DNA of 64,000 nt from DASPKM01 sp963817075 (GTDB lineage: Bacteria > Bacteroidota > Bacteroidia > Chitinophagales > Chitinophagaceae): positions 868,001-932,000 of the forward strand of contig CAWFMT010000005.1 of the NCBI GenBank assembly GCA_963817075.1. Direction: 5' to 3'. The notes under the pieces are model-generated. The model ran no database searches. It was not told the origin of the DNA and saw nothing but the letters and a program-made list of their open reading frames with translations. Of this stretch, positions 1-9,105 are shown one piece after another. The translations under genes and the position numbers were made by a program. The stretch's first letter is position 1. The number at the start of each line of letters is the position of its first letter.

Positions 1-2
1 TG

Positions 3-2444
3 GATGGAAAAGAGTTCTTTGGTAATGACCCCAAACTTGCAACAAAGAATATTACTGCAGACATGATTGAGTCTGTCCAGGTGTTTGATGATATGAGCGA
101 CCAGGCAAAATTCAGTAAGATCGATGATGGAAGTCGTGCCAAGACATTGAATATTAAATTGAGGAAAGACAAGAGGAAAGGTTATTTCGGAAGAGGAATT
201 ATCGGTGGGGGCACAAATGACCGATACGAATCCAGCATTACGTTCAATAAATTTAATGGGGACAGACGGTTTTCTTTCGTTGGCGCATCCAATAATTTAA
301 ACAAACAGGGCTTTAATTTCTCCGATATAGTCACCAACATGGGTGGATTTGGAGGGCAAGGTGGCGGAGGAAATTTTGGAGGTGGAGGCGGTGGTGGTAA
401 TATCCGTGGTGGCGGGGGCGGGAACTTTGGAGGTGGAGGTGGAAATAATCGCGGTGGCGGAGGAAATTTTGGAGGTGGCGGCGGCGGATTTAATTTCGGA
501 AGCGGTGGAAATGGGATCACCCGTAATACATCTGCGGGATTGAATTACACTGACAAGTGGGGATCAAAGGTGGATGTAGCAGGAAGTTATTTTTACTCAA
601 ATAGCGATACAAGAACAGAACGCACAAGTCTCAGGCAAAGCTTTTTTGCAAATGATTCAACGGCTTTGCAGGATCAGCAAACGGTTTCCAGGAACAAAAA
701 TGAAAATCATAGGTTCAATCTGAGAATGGAATACGCGATCGATTCCATGAACTCATTATTGATAACACCAAGTTTTGTAAAGCAACATTCTACTTCATCA
801 AGTTTTGATTCAATCGAGACCAGAGCGGTCAAAGGAAATCTTGACTATCGCGCAGCGTTGAGGTCAATAAGAAATGATAACCTTAGAGATGGATTGAACT
901 TTAATAACAACGTACTTTATCGTCATAAATTCAGGAAACCTGGAAGAACAGTTACAATTGGATGGGTTACCTCAGTGAATAACAGTGATGGCGAAGGGAT
1001 CAATTATGCACCTTATATATTTTACAATCCAGACAGTTCCATTGCGCGCATAAGAAATCAGGACTTGAAAACTTTTCAGAATACTCGCAGCACAAACAAT
1101 ATTTTGAGCGCGTCCTATACTGAGCCGATCGGAAAAAATAAACTTCTTGAATTCAATTACGCATACACAAAAAGTCATAGCACATCAGACCGAAGAGCAT
1201 TTGACCGGAATGCGGTAGACAGTCAGTATAATATTGTCAACACTTCGCAAACCAATTTTTTCGATAATAATTACGAGGTTGGCAGATATGGAACCAATTT
1301 CAGGGTCCAAACTGCCAAATATAGTTTTCAATTGGGAGTAGGAATGCAGCATTCAGTTCTGGATAATTTTAGTCGGAGGAAGAAAATTGATAATACAGAT
1401 AGTATAATTCTAACTAAACAAACGTTCAATAATTTTTATCCTACTGCCAATTACACTTATAATTTCACACGTACCAAGACACTTAGAATTTTTTATCGCG
1501 GTCGGACCAATCAGCCAAGCATAAGCCAATTGCAGGATGTCCCAGATTTTACAGATCCACTGTATATAAGAACGGGTAATCCAAACCTGCAACAGGAGTT
1601 CACGAATAATATCAATGTCAATTTTAACTCATTCAATCCCGCAACCTTCAGATTTATTTCTGCCAGTCTGAGGTATGAGAATACTTTGAATAAGATTGTG
1701 AATGGTGTTTCTGCCGTTGAGCCAGGATCAGGTATCCCAGGAAGTGGAACAGGAATTCAGGGAGTGCAGCTCATCAGGCCAGTAAATATGGATGGAGCTT
1801 TTCAGGCATCCTCTTTTCTTACGCTGGGTATTCCCTTAAAGAAAATGAAAGGAAGTAATATTAATTTCAATAATTCGGTGAACTACTATAAGGACATTAG
1901 TTTATTGAACAATGTCACTAATACTTTGAAGAATTTAGTTGTTACACAGTCAGCGGGCGTCAATCTGGATATAAAACAGAAATTGAATTTGGGCCTTAAT
2001 GCCTCTGTAGCGTATAATTCAGTAAACTATTCTGTTCAGGATACGATGAATCAACGATACTTTACCCAGACATATTCTGCCGATATCAACTATACCACAA
2101 AAACAAACACTGTTTTCTCAACAGATTTCGATGTTTTTGTAAACTCCGGCAGGTCTGATGGATTTAATCAAACAATTCCGTTGTTGAACGCAAGCATCGC
2201 GCAACAATTATTTAAGAAGAAGAATGGCGAATTGAAGTTTTCTGTGAATGATATCTTTAATCAGAATCAAAGTATCAGTCGCACAGTTGCAGAAAATTAC
2301 ATCGTTGATACCAGGACAGTAGTATTGAAAAGATATTTCATGCTCACCTTCACCTATAACTTAAATCGCGCAGGCAATCCAAATCAGCGCCAGGGCGGCC
2401 CTCAAATGCCAAGGCAAATTGAGAGAATGCAGAGAGGCAATTAA
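3..2444 (+). CDS. TonB-type outer membrane beta-barrel protein (5' truncated by window edge)
   Basis: This outer-membrane barrel protein is open at the left edge: the reading frame continues upstream of the first internal ATG (position 63) with DGKEFFGNDPKLATKN, which aligns with the same segment of the complete paralogue at 4166-6988. The signal peptide, CarboxypepD_reg domain and part of the plug are therefore outside the window. What remains is the end of the plug (QVFDDMSDQAKF, then DDGS.AKTLNIKL) and a long barrel of alternating aromatic strands ending in KRYFMLTFTYNLNRAG, a typical C-terminal strand. A very glycine-rich stretch lies at about nt 342-514. The family is the SusC-like/OMP_b-brl_3 group, but I see no SusD partner, so the substrate is unknown. 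The stop codon directly abuts the stop of the convergent next gene. Confidence 0.9.
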   Translation, partial: DGKEFFGNDPKLATKNITADMIESVQVFDDMSDQAKFSKIDDGSRAKTLNIKLRKDKRKGYFGRGIIGGGTNDRYESSITFNKFNGDRRFSFVGASNNLNKQGFNFSDIVTNMGGFGGQGGGGNFGGGGGGGNIRGGGGGNFGGGGGNNRGGGGNFGGGGGGFNFGSGGNGITRNTSAGLNYTDKWGSKVDVAGSYFYSNSDTRTERTSLRQSFFANDSTALQDQQTVSRNKNENHRFNLRMEYAIDSMNSLLITPSFVKQHSTSSSFDSIETRAVKGNLDYRAALRSIRNDNLRDGLNFNNNVLYRHKFRKPGRTVTIGWVTSVNNSDGEGINYAPYIFYNPDSSIARIRNQDLKTFQNTRSTNNILSASYTEPIGKNKLLEFNYAYTKSHSTSDRRAFDRNAVDSQYNIVNTSQTNFFDNNYEVGRYGTNFRVQTAKYSFQLGVGMQHSVLDNFSRRKKIDNTDSIILTKQTFNNFYPTANYTYNFTRTKTLRIFYRGRTNQPSISQLQDVPDFTDPLYIRTGNPNLQQEFTNNINVNFNSFNPATFRFISASLRYENTLNKIVNGVSAVEPGSGIPGSGTGIQGVQLIRPVNMDGAFQASSFLTLGIPLKKMKGSNINFNNSVNYYKDISLLNNVTNTLKNLVVTQSAGVNLDIKQKLNLGLNASVAYNSVNYSVQDTMNQRYFTQTYSADINYTTKTNTVFSTDFDVFVNSGRSDGFNQTIPLLNASIAQQLFKKKNGELKFSVNDIFNQNQSISRTVAENYIVDTRTVVLKRYFMLTFTYNLNRAGNPNQRQGGPQMPRQIERMQRGN

Positions 2445-2834
2445 TTAAATTTCAAAGTCCGAATTCGAATTGGAAGAAGGGGAGAATCTATTCTTTTTAG
2501 CAGTTTTGCTACATGTGGTAAATATTGCGGTTAATTCTCTTGCTTCCTTGAGTAGTGGCTCAATTAGTTCTAGTGCGGCATTGTTTGTATCCGGTAGAAT
2601 TCCCAGCCAGAATGTGGTTTCATCTGCTTCTTCCTCAACTATTCCAATTTTTGATATGAATTCAGCTTTGGATCGTGCCCTGCATGCTGCTCTATAATTT
2701 GCTGCAATTGAGGAAGCTGATCTTCCAAGTTGATTAGAAATTATATTAGCGCTCTTCCGAGTGGGTAACTTATCAATAAAATTTAGAACATCAATCGAAA
2801 ATTTCCTTGTTCGAATCTTCAAGTCTCTTTCCAT
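2445..2834 (-). CDS. Four helix bundle protein (S23/IVP family)
   Basis: A 129-residue helical protein of the TIGR02436 four-helix-bundle family, related to proteins first seen in 23S rRNA intervening sequences. Typical features are SANIISNQLGRSASSIAANY in helix 2, followed by ARSKAEFISKIGIVEEEADET and a third helix ending WLGIL. The frame extends 13 codons further upstream (to 2873), but family members begin close to MERDLKIRTRKF, so I chose the ATG at 2834. It is convergent with the barrel gene and there is no base between the two stop codons. The function of the family is unclear. Here it is free-standing, not inside an rRNA gene. Confidence 0.85.
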   Translation of the reverse strand: MERDLKIRTRKFSIDVLNFIDKLPTRKSANIISNQLGRSASSIAANYRAACRARSKAEFISKIGIVEEEADETTFWLGILPDTNNAALELIEPLLKEARELTAIFTTCSKTAKKNRFSPSSNSNSDFEI

Positions 2835-2938
2835 ATGAAATTTCAATAAAAGTACATATGGATCCCAGCCCACGAATCAGTGGTTTTCTGAAAAACAAAG
2901 TGAATTTTCCCAATTTCTCAATCGCACTTTTCCAAATT

Positions 2939-2963
2939 AAAAAGTCCCGCCTTGCGACGGGAC
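2939..2963 (-). terminator. Rho-independent terminator for the small reverse ORF
   Basis: On the minus strand GTCCCG pairs with CGGGAC around an 8-nt loop and is followed by TTTTTAATTT. It lies 59 nt downstream of the stop of the small reverse ORF at 3022-3192 and faces the right way to end its transcript. Confidence 0.6.
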
Positions 2964-3021
2964 CAGCACATACATACTAAGTGGTTTCAGAGGTAAGTGC
3001 TAAGAGGTGAATTATTATCTT

Positions 3022-3192
3022 TTAGTGGAATCTTCTTTTATGAACTGCAGACTTGCCCAGGGGTGATTGGCCTGAGACCAATACAGACAGGAGGCTGGTA
3101 AGCAATAGCGAAACATTCGCCCCGGATGGCCTGTAATGCTCCTTTAAGATCTTTGCCTTCTGCGTGTCATAGTACATGTTATTCTTTTTCAT
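3022..3192 (-). CDS. Small hypothetical protein (56 aa)
   Basis: A short ORF starting MKKNNMYYDTQKAKILKEHY, with a central hydrophobic run LLLTSLLSVLV and a basic tail ending KRRFH. It has an ATG, a clean stop and a good intrinsic terminator just downstream on the same strand, which is the main reason to believe it is transcribed. I do not recognise the family. Upstream on the minus strand there is only a weak match to the TAnnTTTG promoter. It could instead be a non-coding RNA with a chance ORF. Confidence 0.4.
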   Translation of the reverse strand: MKKNNMYYDTQKAKILKEHYRPSGANVSLLLTSLLSVLVSGQSPLGKSAVHKRRFH

Positions 3193-3344
3193 CGCGATAT
3201 TGGTTAAAGAGGTTACGACTGGGATTAACTACGAAACAACGCAATAATCCGTAGTTTATTTTGACCAGAGATGTTAAAAAATTACCGTTCATCCCTATTG
3301 TATAAAACAGTTGTTTACTGTATTTTACGTCAAATCCTCTTCAG

Positions 3345-3917
3345 ATGAAAAACGCGACGATTGCCTTATTCCTCCTCCTTGCGTCCTTCAGACTATCTGC
3401 TCAGGATGTTTTTGCGAATCAAACTACTTCAGCTTTGGAGAAAGTCCTTAGGGATTTTCCTAACCAATTCAAGAATATAAAGGGTGCCTTGATCATTCAG
3501 AATCCACAGGCCATCGATTATGAATCTAATATCAGAATTCCAGGATCGCTATCATGCATCGTTACCAGACATAATTCCGGGAAGAAAGAAGTTGTAAGCT
3601 GGAAAGCTGACCTTTTTGAATTTGAAGAATTCGGTCAGGCTTTTTCAAAATATAAAGAGCTCTTCGGCCAGATAAAAAATACAATCATTAAAGTTGAAGG
3701 TGAAAAGCCTTACATACTGAACGGTCATTTCAAAAATCCTGAGGAAAGCAAACGCTTTCATTCAATACTCTTTCAATTAATTCCCTCAACCGGGCAATTA
3801 CAGAATGTAAAAGTGGAGCTGGTCATGCAATACCAAATGCCACTCTGGAAATTGGCCATCCTGGTTTACGACCGCGACAGGGCAGATGATGAAAAGGGAT
3901 TTATCATCGAGCAATAG
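3345..3917 (+). CDS. Secreted hypothetical protein (190 aa)
   Basis: An N-terminal signal peptide (residues 1-20, cleavage after SAQ) leads a soluble, mixed alpha/beta protein with no motif I recognise. The mature part has regular hydrophobic strands (IKGALIIQNP, KVELVMQYQMPLWKLAILVYD) and one Cys (SCIV). A stretch resembling a Bacteroidota promoter (TTGTTTACTGTATTTTACG) lies about 20-40 nt upstream of the ATG. It is a single-gene unit between the small reverse ORF and the barrel gene; its stop is followed after 10 nt by a family-A repeat. It is probably periplasmic. Confidence 0.75.
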   Translation: MKNATIALFLLLASFRLSAQDVFANQTTSALEKVLRDFPNQFKNIKGALIIQNPQAIDYESNIRIPGSLSCIVTRHNSGKKEVVSWKADLFEFEEFGQAFSKYKELFGQIKNTIIKVEGEKPYILNGHFKNPEESKRFHSILFQLIPSTGQLQNVKVELVMQYQMPLWKLAILVYDRDRADDEKGFIIEQ

Positions 3918-3927
3918 GGTTTAAGAA

Positions 3928-4057
3928 TTTAACCGCCAAGACGCCAAGGCGCAAAGAAACGCAAGGACTTTCGTGAGACGTGAATCGTGAGTCGTGAGAA
4001 TCCCATTCCTTATCTAACTTCTGACTTCAGACTTCAGACATCTGACCTCCGACTTCG
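3928..4057 (+). repeat. Composite intergenic repeat, families A-B-C in order
   Basis: Family A (TTTAACCGCCAAGACGCC, then CGCAAAG and CGCAAGG) is followed by family B (GTGAGACGTGAATCGTGAG) and family C (CTAACTTCTGACTTCAGAC, then GACCTCCGACTTCG). The block lies directly after the stop of the preceding gene. A diverged inverted copy with the same three parts in mirror order is at 7430-7573. Confidence 0.85.
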
Positions 4058-4165
4058 TTTCGTCAAACATTAACCTTCATTAACATTAAACAAAGGCTGC
4101 TTAACCTGCTTTGGAATTAAGTAAGAATATTTTCGTACTGGATCACCTGATCGAAAAACAACAGT

Positions 4166-6988
4166 ATGAAAAAACTCTATTGCCTTTCTGTTTCTGTATT
4201 TCTGCTAACAGTGGTTGTCTTTGGACAGGAAAAAGGTAGCATCAAGGGAACCTTAATGGATACTGCTTCAAAACAATCTGTACCTGATGCCACGATCACC
4301 ATTCTTCTTGCAAAGGATTCTTCACTTGTTACATTTGCCAGAAGCAACAAGAGCGGAGTATTCAATGTTGGCTTTCTTGACAAAGGAAGTTATCGTCTTC
4401 TTGTTACCCATATCGGGTATCGCAATCACTCTCGATTTTTTGAGATCACGGAAAATAATCGCTCCCTGGATCTTGGATACGTAGTCTTGAATAATAAGAG
4501 TTCAGTCCTGGATGAGGTAACAGTCTCCCAGGAAAAAGCTCCCGTAACACTCAGAAACGATACTGTTGAATTCAATGCAGGATCTTTCAAGACAAAACCC
4601 AATGCTGTGGTAGAAGATCTTCTTAAAAAATTACCGGGAGTGCAGGTTGATAAGGACGGTAAGGTTAAAGCAAATGGAGAAGAAGTGAAAAAGGTATTGG
4701 TGGATGGAAAGGAATTCTTTGGAAATGATCCGAAGGTGGCCACGAAAAATCTGCCAGCTAATATTGTCGATAAAGTCCAGGTGTTTGACAAGAAATCAGA
4801 TCAATCGCAGTTCACAGGGTTCGATGATGGAAATAGTGAAAAGACCATCAATCTTACTTTAAAGCCTGATAAGAAAAATGGAATGTTTGGAAGAGTCTCT
4901 GGAGGAATTGGGAACAAAGACAGATACCAGGGAAACCTGAATCTAAATCAATTCAAAGGCGAGATGCAGATGTCTGCAATCGGAATGGCAAATAATACCA
5001 ATAAGCAAGGCTTTTCATTCATGGACATCCTGAATTTCACAGGTGGATTGGGAGGCCCGGGAGGGGGAAGGGGACAGATCGAAATTAATGGAGGAGGATT
5101 GCCAATGCAGGGAAATGCCAATAACTCAATCACCACTACTCATGCAGGCGGATTGAATTTCAACGACACCTACAATAAAAAGGTACAGATCAACGGAAGT
5201 TATTTTTTCAGCAATATCCGTGACAGGATCGAACAACGCACGAACCGTCAATATATATTACCTGGTAATTCTTTCACCCGCGTTCAGGACGCTCTATCGC
5301 TGAGAAGCAGTGAAAGCCATAGGTTAAATTTCAGCAGTGATTATAAGATCGATTCAATGAATTCTATCAAAATAACTTCATCAGCTAATATTCAAGACAC
5401 AAAATCGGCAGGCAAGAGCAATTATATATCCACAAGGTCCAGCGGAAGTATCATAAACGATGGATTCACTAACACTAACTCAACTTCTGACGGTTATAGC
5501 TGGAATAGCAGTGCATTGTGGCGACATAGGTTTGCCAAGAAGGGAAGGACATTCTCCGCGAACCTGAATTTTAATTTATATAATGGCGATAACACAAATG
5601 ACATCAATTCAATTACGCGGTTCTATAAAACCGATGGGAATTTCAATTTCGCGGATTCAATTGACCAGATAAATGATCAGGATACAAGGACAGAAAGCAT
5701 GGGAGCTGTACTTAGTTATACTGAGCCACTTTCAAAAAAGTCCCTGCTGGAATTCAATTATAATGTAAACCAAAGCAGATCAAACTCAGGTCGTGAAACT
5801 TTTGACATTGACCGGCTTACCGGCAAATATGATAACAGAAATGATCTTTTAAGTAACCAATTCGATAACACGTATAGTTATAATCGGGGAGGTGTTAACT
5901 GGCGATATCAGGGCAAAGGATTTAATTTTTCGTTGGGAAGTGCAATCCAGCAGGCATCACTCAACACGGAGTTTCATTTCATGGGCAGGGATAGCTCATT
6001 GCAAAAATCCTTTGTGAATTTTTTGCCCAATGCACAGCTTCAGTATAACATCAATAAGTATAAAAACATACGGTTCAATTTCTATAGCTCTACACGTCAA
6101 CCATCTGCCGCCCAGCTAAATCCTATAGTAGATGTTTCTGATCCATTGAATATACGGGTAGGTAATCCTGAGCTGACGCAGGAATATATTAAGAGGATGC
6201 AGTTCAATTATGCGGCATTTGATCCATTTCGCAGAACAAGCTTTTTTTCAATGTTGAATTTCACATCGACCAATAACCGTATTGTTAACTACGACCTTCT
6301 GGACGTACAAGGCATCAGGAACACTTCGTATACAAATGTTGATGGAGTTTATAACATGATGGCTGTAACAAGCTGGGGTTTTCCAGTCAAGGCTCTTAAG
6401 AGTAATGTGAATCTTAATACCAATTTTAATAAAAACAGAAACATCAATTTCATAAATACCCAAAAGAATATCATTAATACCTGGAATTTATCAGAGGAAG
6501 CAAATATTAATTTTTTGCACAAAGAAGTAATTGATCTAACAGTGGGGGCAAACGTCAGTTATAATTCAGTTCGCTATTCTCTGCCGGGTCAAAACAATAC
6601 TAACTATTGGAATCAGGAATATTCCCTGGACATGAATATTTATTTTCCTCACGGATTCAGTCTTGCAAGTGAATACTCCTTCATCCGGAATACTGGCTAT
6701 TCCACAGGATTCAACACAAACGTATCGCTTTGGAATGCTGGAATTTCCAAACAGATGTTCAAGAATAAAAAAGGGGAGATCAAGCTGCAGGTATTTGATC
6801 TGCTGAATGAGAATATCGGCATCAGCAGAAATGCTAATCAGAATTATATTGAGGATGTGCAGACAAAAATCCTCAATCGGTACTTCCTGGTAAGTTTTAC
6901 TTATAATATTAGTCGCTTTGCCGGTAAGGAATTACCCGTTCAAAAAGGAAATAATATTCAGATCATAGGTGAAAGGAACAGGATGTGA
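4166..6988 (+). CDS. TonB-dependent-receptor-like outer membrane beta-barrel protein
   Basis: A complete 940-residue outer-membrane protein. Residues 1-20 are a signal peptide (ending VVVFGQ); about 24-105 is a CarboxypepD_reg-like domain (GSIKGTLMDTASKQSVPDA); about 112-220 is a plug-like region (SVLDEVTVSQEK, VVEDLLKKLPGVQVDKDGKV, KVLVDGKEFFGNDPKVATKN); the rest is a long barrel ending LNRYFLVSFTYNISRFAG. A short Gly/Pro-rich stretch at about residues 295-315 corresponds to the much longer Gly-rich insert of the paralogue at the left edge. No SusD gene follows, so this is the OMP_b-brl_3 type, not a glycan-utilisation pair. The ligand is unknown. A terminator lies about 150 nt downstream. 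Confidence 0.92.
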   Translation: MKKLYCLSVSVFLLTVVVFGQEKGSIKGTLMDTASKQSVPDATITILLAKDSSLVTFARSNKSGVFNVGFLDKGSYRLLVTHIGYRNHSRFFEITENNRSLDLGYVVLNNKSSVLDEVTVSQEKAPVTLRNDTVEFNAGSFKTKPNAVVEDLLKKLPGVQVDKDGKVKANGEEVKKVLVDGKEFFGNDPKVATKNLPANIVDKVQVFDKKSDQSQFTGFDDGNSEKTINLTLKPDKKNGMFGRVSGGIGNKDRYQGNLNLNQFKGEMQMSAIGMANNTNKQGFSFMDILNFTGGLGGPGGGRGQIEINGGGLPMQGNANNSITTTHAGGLNFNDTYNKKVQINGSYFFSNIRDRIEQRTNRQYILPGNSFTRVQDALSLRSSESHRLNFSSDYKIDSMNSIKITSSANIQDTKSAGKSNYISTRSSGSIINDGFTNTNSTSDGYSWNSSALWRHRFAKKGRTFSANLNFNLYNGDNTNDINSITRFYKTDGNFNFADSIDQINDQDTRTESMGAVLSYTEPLSKKSLLEFNYNVNQSRSNSGRETFDIDRLTGKYDNRNDLLSNQFDNTYSYNRGGVNWRYQGKGFNFSLGSAIQQASLNTEFHFMGRDSSLQKSFVNFLPNAQLQYNINKYKNIRFNFYSSTRQPSAAQLNPIVDVSDPLNIRVGNPELTQEYIKRMQFNYAAFDPFRRTSFFSMLNFTSTNNRIVNYDLLDVQGIRNTSYTNVDGVYNMMAVTSWGFPVKALKSNVNLNTNFNKNRNINFINTQKNIINTWNLSEEANINFLHKEVIDLTVGANVSYNSVRYSLPGQNNTNYWNQEYSLDMNIYFPHGFSLASEYSFIRNTGYSTGFNTNVSLWNAGISKQMFKNKKGEIKLQVFDLLNENIGISRNANQNYIEDVQTKILNRYFLVSFTYNISRFAGKELPVQKGNNIQIIGERNRM

Positions 6989-7139
6989 TCTGCAACTGTC
7001 ATTGATTAGAACTGGCACTGTTTTAGTAACTGATACCATAAGTTCTTTTGCCGCAGATCCGGACCTGGAACAATGATCAGATCAATCGTTAAGGTTGCGA
7101 AAATCATCTGAACCTACTCCATGGATCACGGTAATATCC

Positions 7140-7171
7140 AACCACCTTCTTTAACAGGCAGGTGGTTTTTT
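7140..7171 (+). terminator. Rho-independent terminator
   Basis: AACCACCT pairs with AGGTGGTT across a 12-nt loop and runs into a T tract. It lies about 150 nt after the barrel gene and before the small 77-codon ORF, so it would separate the two. Confidence 0.75.
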
Positions 7172-7212
7172 ATTGGGCATAATATTTTAAAGGAATTCTT
7201 AAAATCAAACTT

Positions 7213-7446
7213 ATGGATATGGGCCTGGAAAACTCACGCAACAATATTCAGGGCGAAAAAAGCCTTCATAAAGAACAGAAGAATCCAAAGGATTTGCAGC
7301 AAGACCAGGATCAGCCAGCAGAAGGTGAAGGGCAGATCAACCAGGGAGGCAAACAGTTTACTGGTTCTTCTACTGATCAGCAGACTACCAAGACGGGAGT
7401 TCCCTCTATGAGTGATAACGTGACGGATGAAGACTCAGAAGTCTGA
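7213..7446 (+). CDS. Small hydrophilic hypothetical protein (77 aa)
   Basis: A Gln/Lys/Glu/Ser-rich, low-complexity, probably disordered protein with no membrane segment. An AAAGGAATT stretch precedes the ATG; the third codon is also ATG. The last codons (EDSEV and stop) lie inside the family-C repeat that begins here, so the C-terminus may have been set by repeat insertion. I do not recognise the family, and codon content alone makes it only moderately convincing. Confidence 0.5.
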   Translation: MDMGLENSRNNIQGEKSLHKEQKNPKDLQQDQDQPAEGEGQINQGGKQFTGSSTDQQTTKTGVPSMSDNVTDEDSEV

Positions 7447-7573
7447 GATCGGAAGTCTGAGGTCTGAAATCAGTAGTCAGAAGTTAAAGAAGTTAGCGGA
7501 GAATAGATTCTCACGATTCACGTCTCACGGGTCACGACAATCCTTGCGCTTCTTCGCGTCCTGGCGGTTAAGT
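7430..7573 (-). repeat. Composite intergenic repeat, families C-B-A (inverted copy)
   Basis: Read on the minus strand this gives family A (CTTAACCGCCAGGACGCG), family B (GTGAGACGTGAATCGTGAG) and family C (TTCTGACTACTGATTTCAG, then CAGACCTCAGACTTC). The order and spacing are those of the block at 3928-4057. Together the two bracket the complete barrel gene and the 77-codon ORF as a diverged inverted repeat. Confidence 0.85.
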
Positions 7574-7596
7574 ATTTAGATTTTGGTAATTAAAGA

Positions 7597-8898
7597 ATGG
7601 CGAAATTTCCTGTCATCATCTTCATTCTGGCTTGCTGTTGGTCTTGCAGCAGCCCTGGCTTACTTCGTAAGAAACAAAGCCCACACCAGGAGTATGCAGA
7701 GAAACTCACTGAAGCTGGATTGAAACAAACAACAATTGGTAATACCTGGTTCCTGGTAGCCGAAGAGAGTCTCGCGAAACCAATTAGGATTTCAACACCA
7801 TATAAAGAAACCGGATACTTTCCTGCCGAAAAACCCACTGCAGTTGGACTCAGGTTCAAAGCAACAAGAGGAGTGAAACTCAAAATAAGGTTGGAGAAAA
7901 AACCAGCTACAAATTTCCCTCTTTACCTGGACCTATGGAGAACGATAGAAAACTCTTCCAAGCCCGATTTTCTGATGACTGCAGATACAACTACCAATCA
8001 AATTGACCTGGAGGTGGAAACGAGTGGAGATTATCAGGTTCGCTTGCAACCTGAACTTCTTGTTGGAGGCGAATATACTTTGACAATCACCACCGGGCCA
8101 TCACTGGCATTTCCTGCAAAAAAAGGAAACATACAAAGCGTGTGGGGAGATTCAAGAAGTGGAGGTGAAAGGACGCATGAAGGGATCGATATTTTTGCCC
8201 CTAGAAAAACACCTGCTTTAGCTGCAGCAAGTGGCAGGGTTACCAGGGTAAATGAAAATACTCTAGGCGGCAAGGTTGTTTGGCTTCGGCCTTCGCAGAA
8301 AAATTATACGCTCTATTATGCTCACCTCGATTCACAAATGGTTCAAGATGGCCAGGATGTACAAATTGGAGATACGATTGGCTTAATAGGTAATACCGGC
8401 AATGCCATAACCACAACTCCGCACCTTCATTTCGGGATCTATGGTTTTGGTGGTGCAATTGATCCGCTGCCATTTGTTGATCCTTCTGAAAAAAAACCCG
8501 AGCCTGTTTCTTCAATTCAATTGATCGGTCAGCCAGTACGGGTAAATATCAATTCGCAGTTTTTTAATTCTCCAGACAACGGATCTGGGAAAATTCAAAT
8601 ACCAGTCTCCAGTTTTCTCACCATCACCGGAGCAACCGGAGATTGGTACAAAGGAATAACACCAAATGGGTTGATAGGATTTATCAAGAACTCTAATGTT
8701 AGATCCATCGACAAAGCCATTTCTCAAATAGAATTAAAAACCGACCAGCCTCTGTTCGATCAGCCAAACAATCAAGCGGCAAGAAAATCATTTTTGACAA
8801 AGGGAGAAAAGTTACCTGTGCTTGCAATCCATGAAGATTTCTTGCTTGTTCGGAAAAACAAAATGGAAGGATGGGTGAATAAGCCTTCAGTTCAATAG
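7597..8898 (+). CDS. M23 (LytM-like) peptidase lipoprotein with SH3-like C-terminus
   Basis: A 433-residue predicted lipoprotein (signal with FILACCWSC; C13 or C17 could carry the lipid). After an N-terminal beta-rich region, the M23 zinc peptidase domain (about residues 165-305) shows SGGERTHEGIDIF, which holds the H-x3-D zinc pair, and TTTPHLHFGIYG, the HxH motif. The region between residues 310 and 433 resembles two SH3-like repeats (VSSFLTITGATGDWYKG and KGEKLPVLAIHEDFLLVR). M23 enzymes cut peptide cross-links in peptidoglycan; with all zinc ligands present this one looks active. It is probably attached to the cell envelope and works in wall turnover. It stands alone, between a family-A repeat and a family-D repeat. 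Confidence 0.88.
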   Translation: MAKFPVIIFILACCWSCSSPGLLRKKQSPHQEYAEKLTEAGLKQTTIGNTWFLVAEESLAKPIRISTPYKETGYFPAEKPTAVGLRFKATRGVKLKIRLEKKPATNFPLYLDLWRTIENSSKPDFLMTADTTTNQIDLEVETSGDYQVRLQPELLVGGEYTLTITTGPSLAFPAKKGNIQSVWGDSRSGGERTHEGIDIFAPRKTPALAAASGRVTRVNENTLGGKVVWLRPSQKNYTLYYAHLDSQMVQDGQDVQIGDTIGLIGNTGNAITTTPHLHFGIYGFGGAIDPLPFVDPSEKKPEPVSSIQLIGQPVRVNINSQFFNSPDNGSGKIQIPVSSFLTITGATGDWYKGITPNGLIGFIKNSNVRSIDKAISQIELKTDQPLFDQPNNQAARKSFLTKGEKLPVLAIHEDFLLVRKNKMEGWVNKPSVQ

Positions 8899-8915
8899 TT
8901 CCTCAGAGAGTATCT

Positions 8916-9017
8916 GGTTGATTGGTTGAATTGTTGAATAGGAATTTGGAATTCGACCTCACCCCTAACCCCTCTCCATAGCCCGCCCGGCCTAGCCGTT
9001 CGGACGGGGAGAGGGGA
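8916..9017 (+). repeat. Family D intergenic repeat, copy 1
   Basis: GGTTGAATTGTTGAATAGG, then AATTTGGAATTCGACCTCAC and CCCTAACCCCTCTCC. An almost identical copy lies on the other strand at 50937-51012. A GC-rich CCCGCCCGG...GACGGGGAGAGGGG tail could pair with the CCCCTCTCC part. It lies between convergent genes. Confidence 0.85.
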
Positions 9018-9105
9018 ATAGTATCTGATCAAGGTAGGAAGAGCTTCAATGTTCATGCGTGAACTGTCAACTTTAAAAATATCAGGAGTAGGAAAAGAAA
9101 TTGAA

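Noticed and set aside
182..520. Proline-rich reverse ORF (112 codons)
   Set aside because: It is the complement of the glycine-rich tract of the barrel gene; GGN codons read backwards give Pro. There is no start context, and it lies wholly inside a clear gene.
2445..2834. rRNA intervening-sequence element
   Set aside because: The four-helix protein belongs to that family, but there is no rRNA sequence around it.
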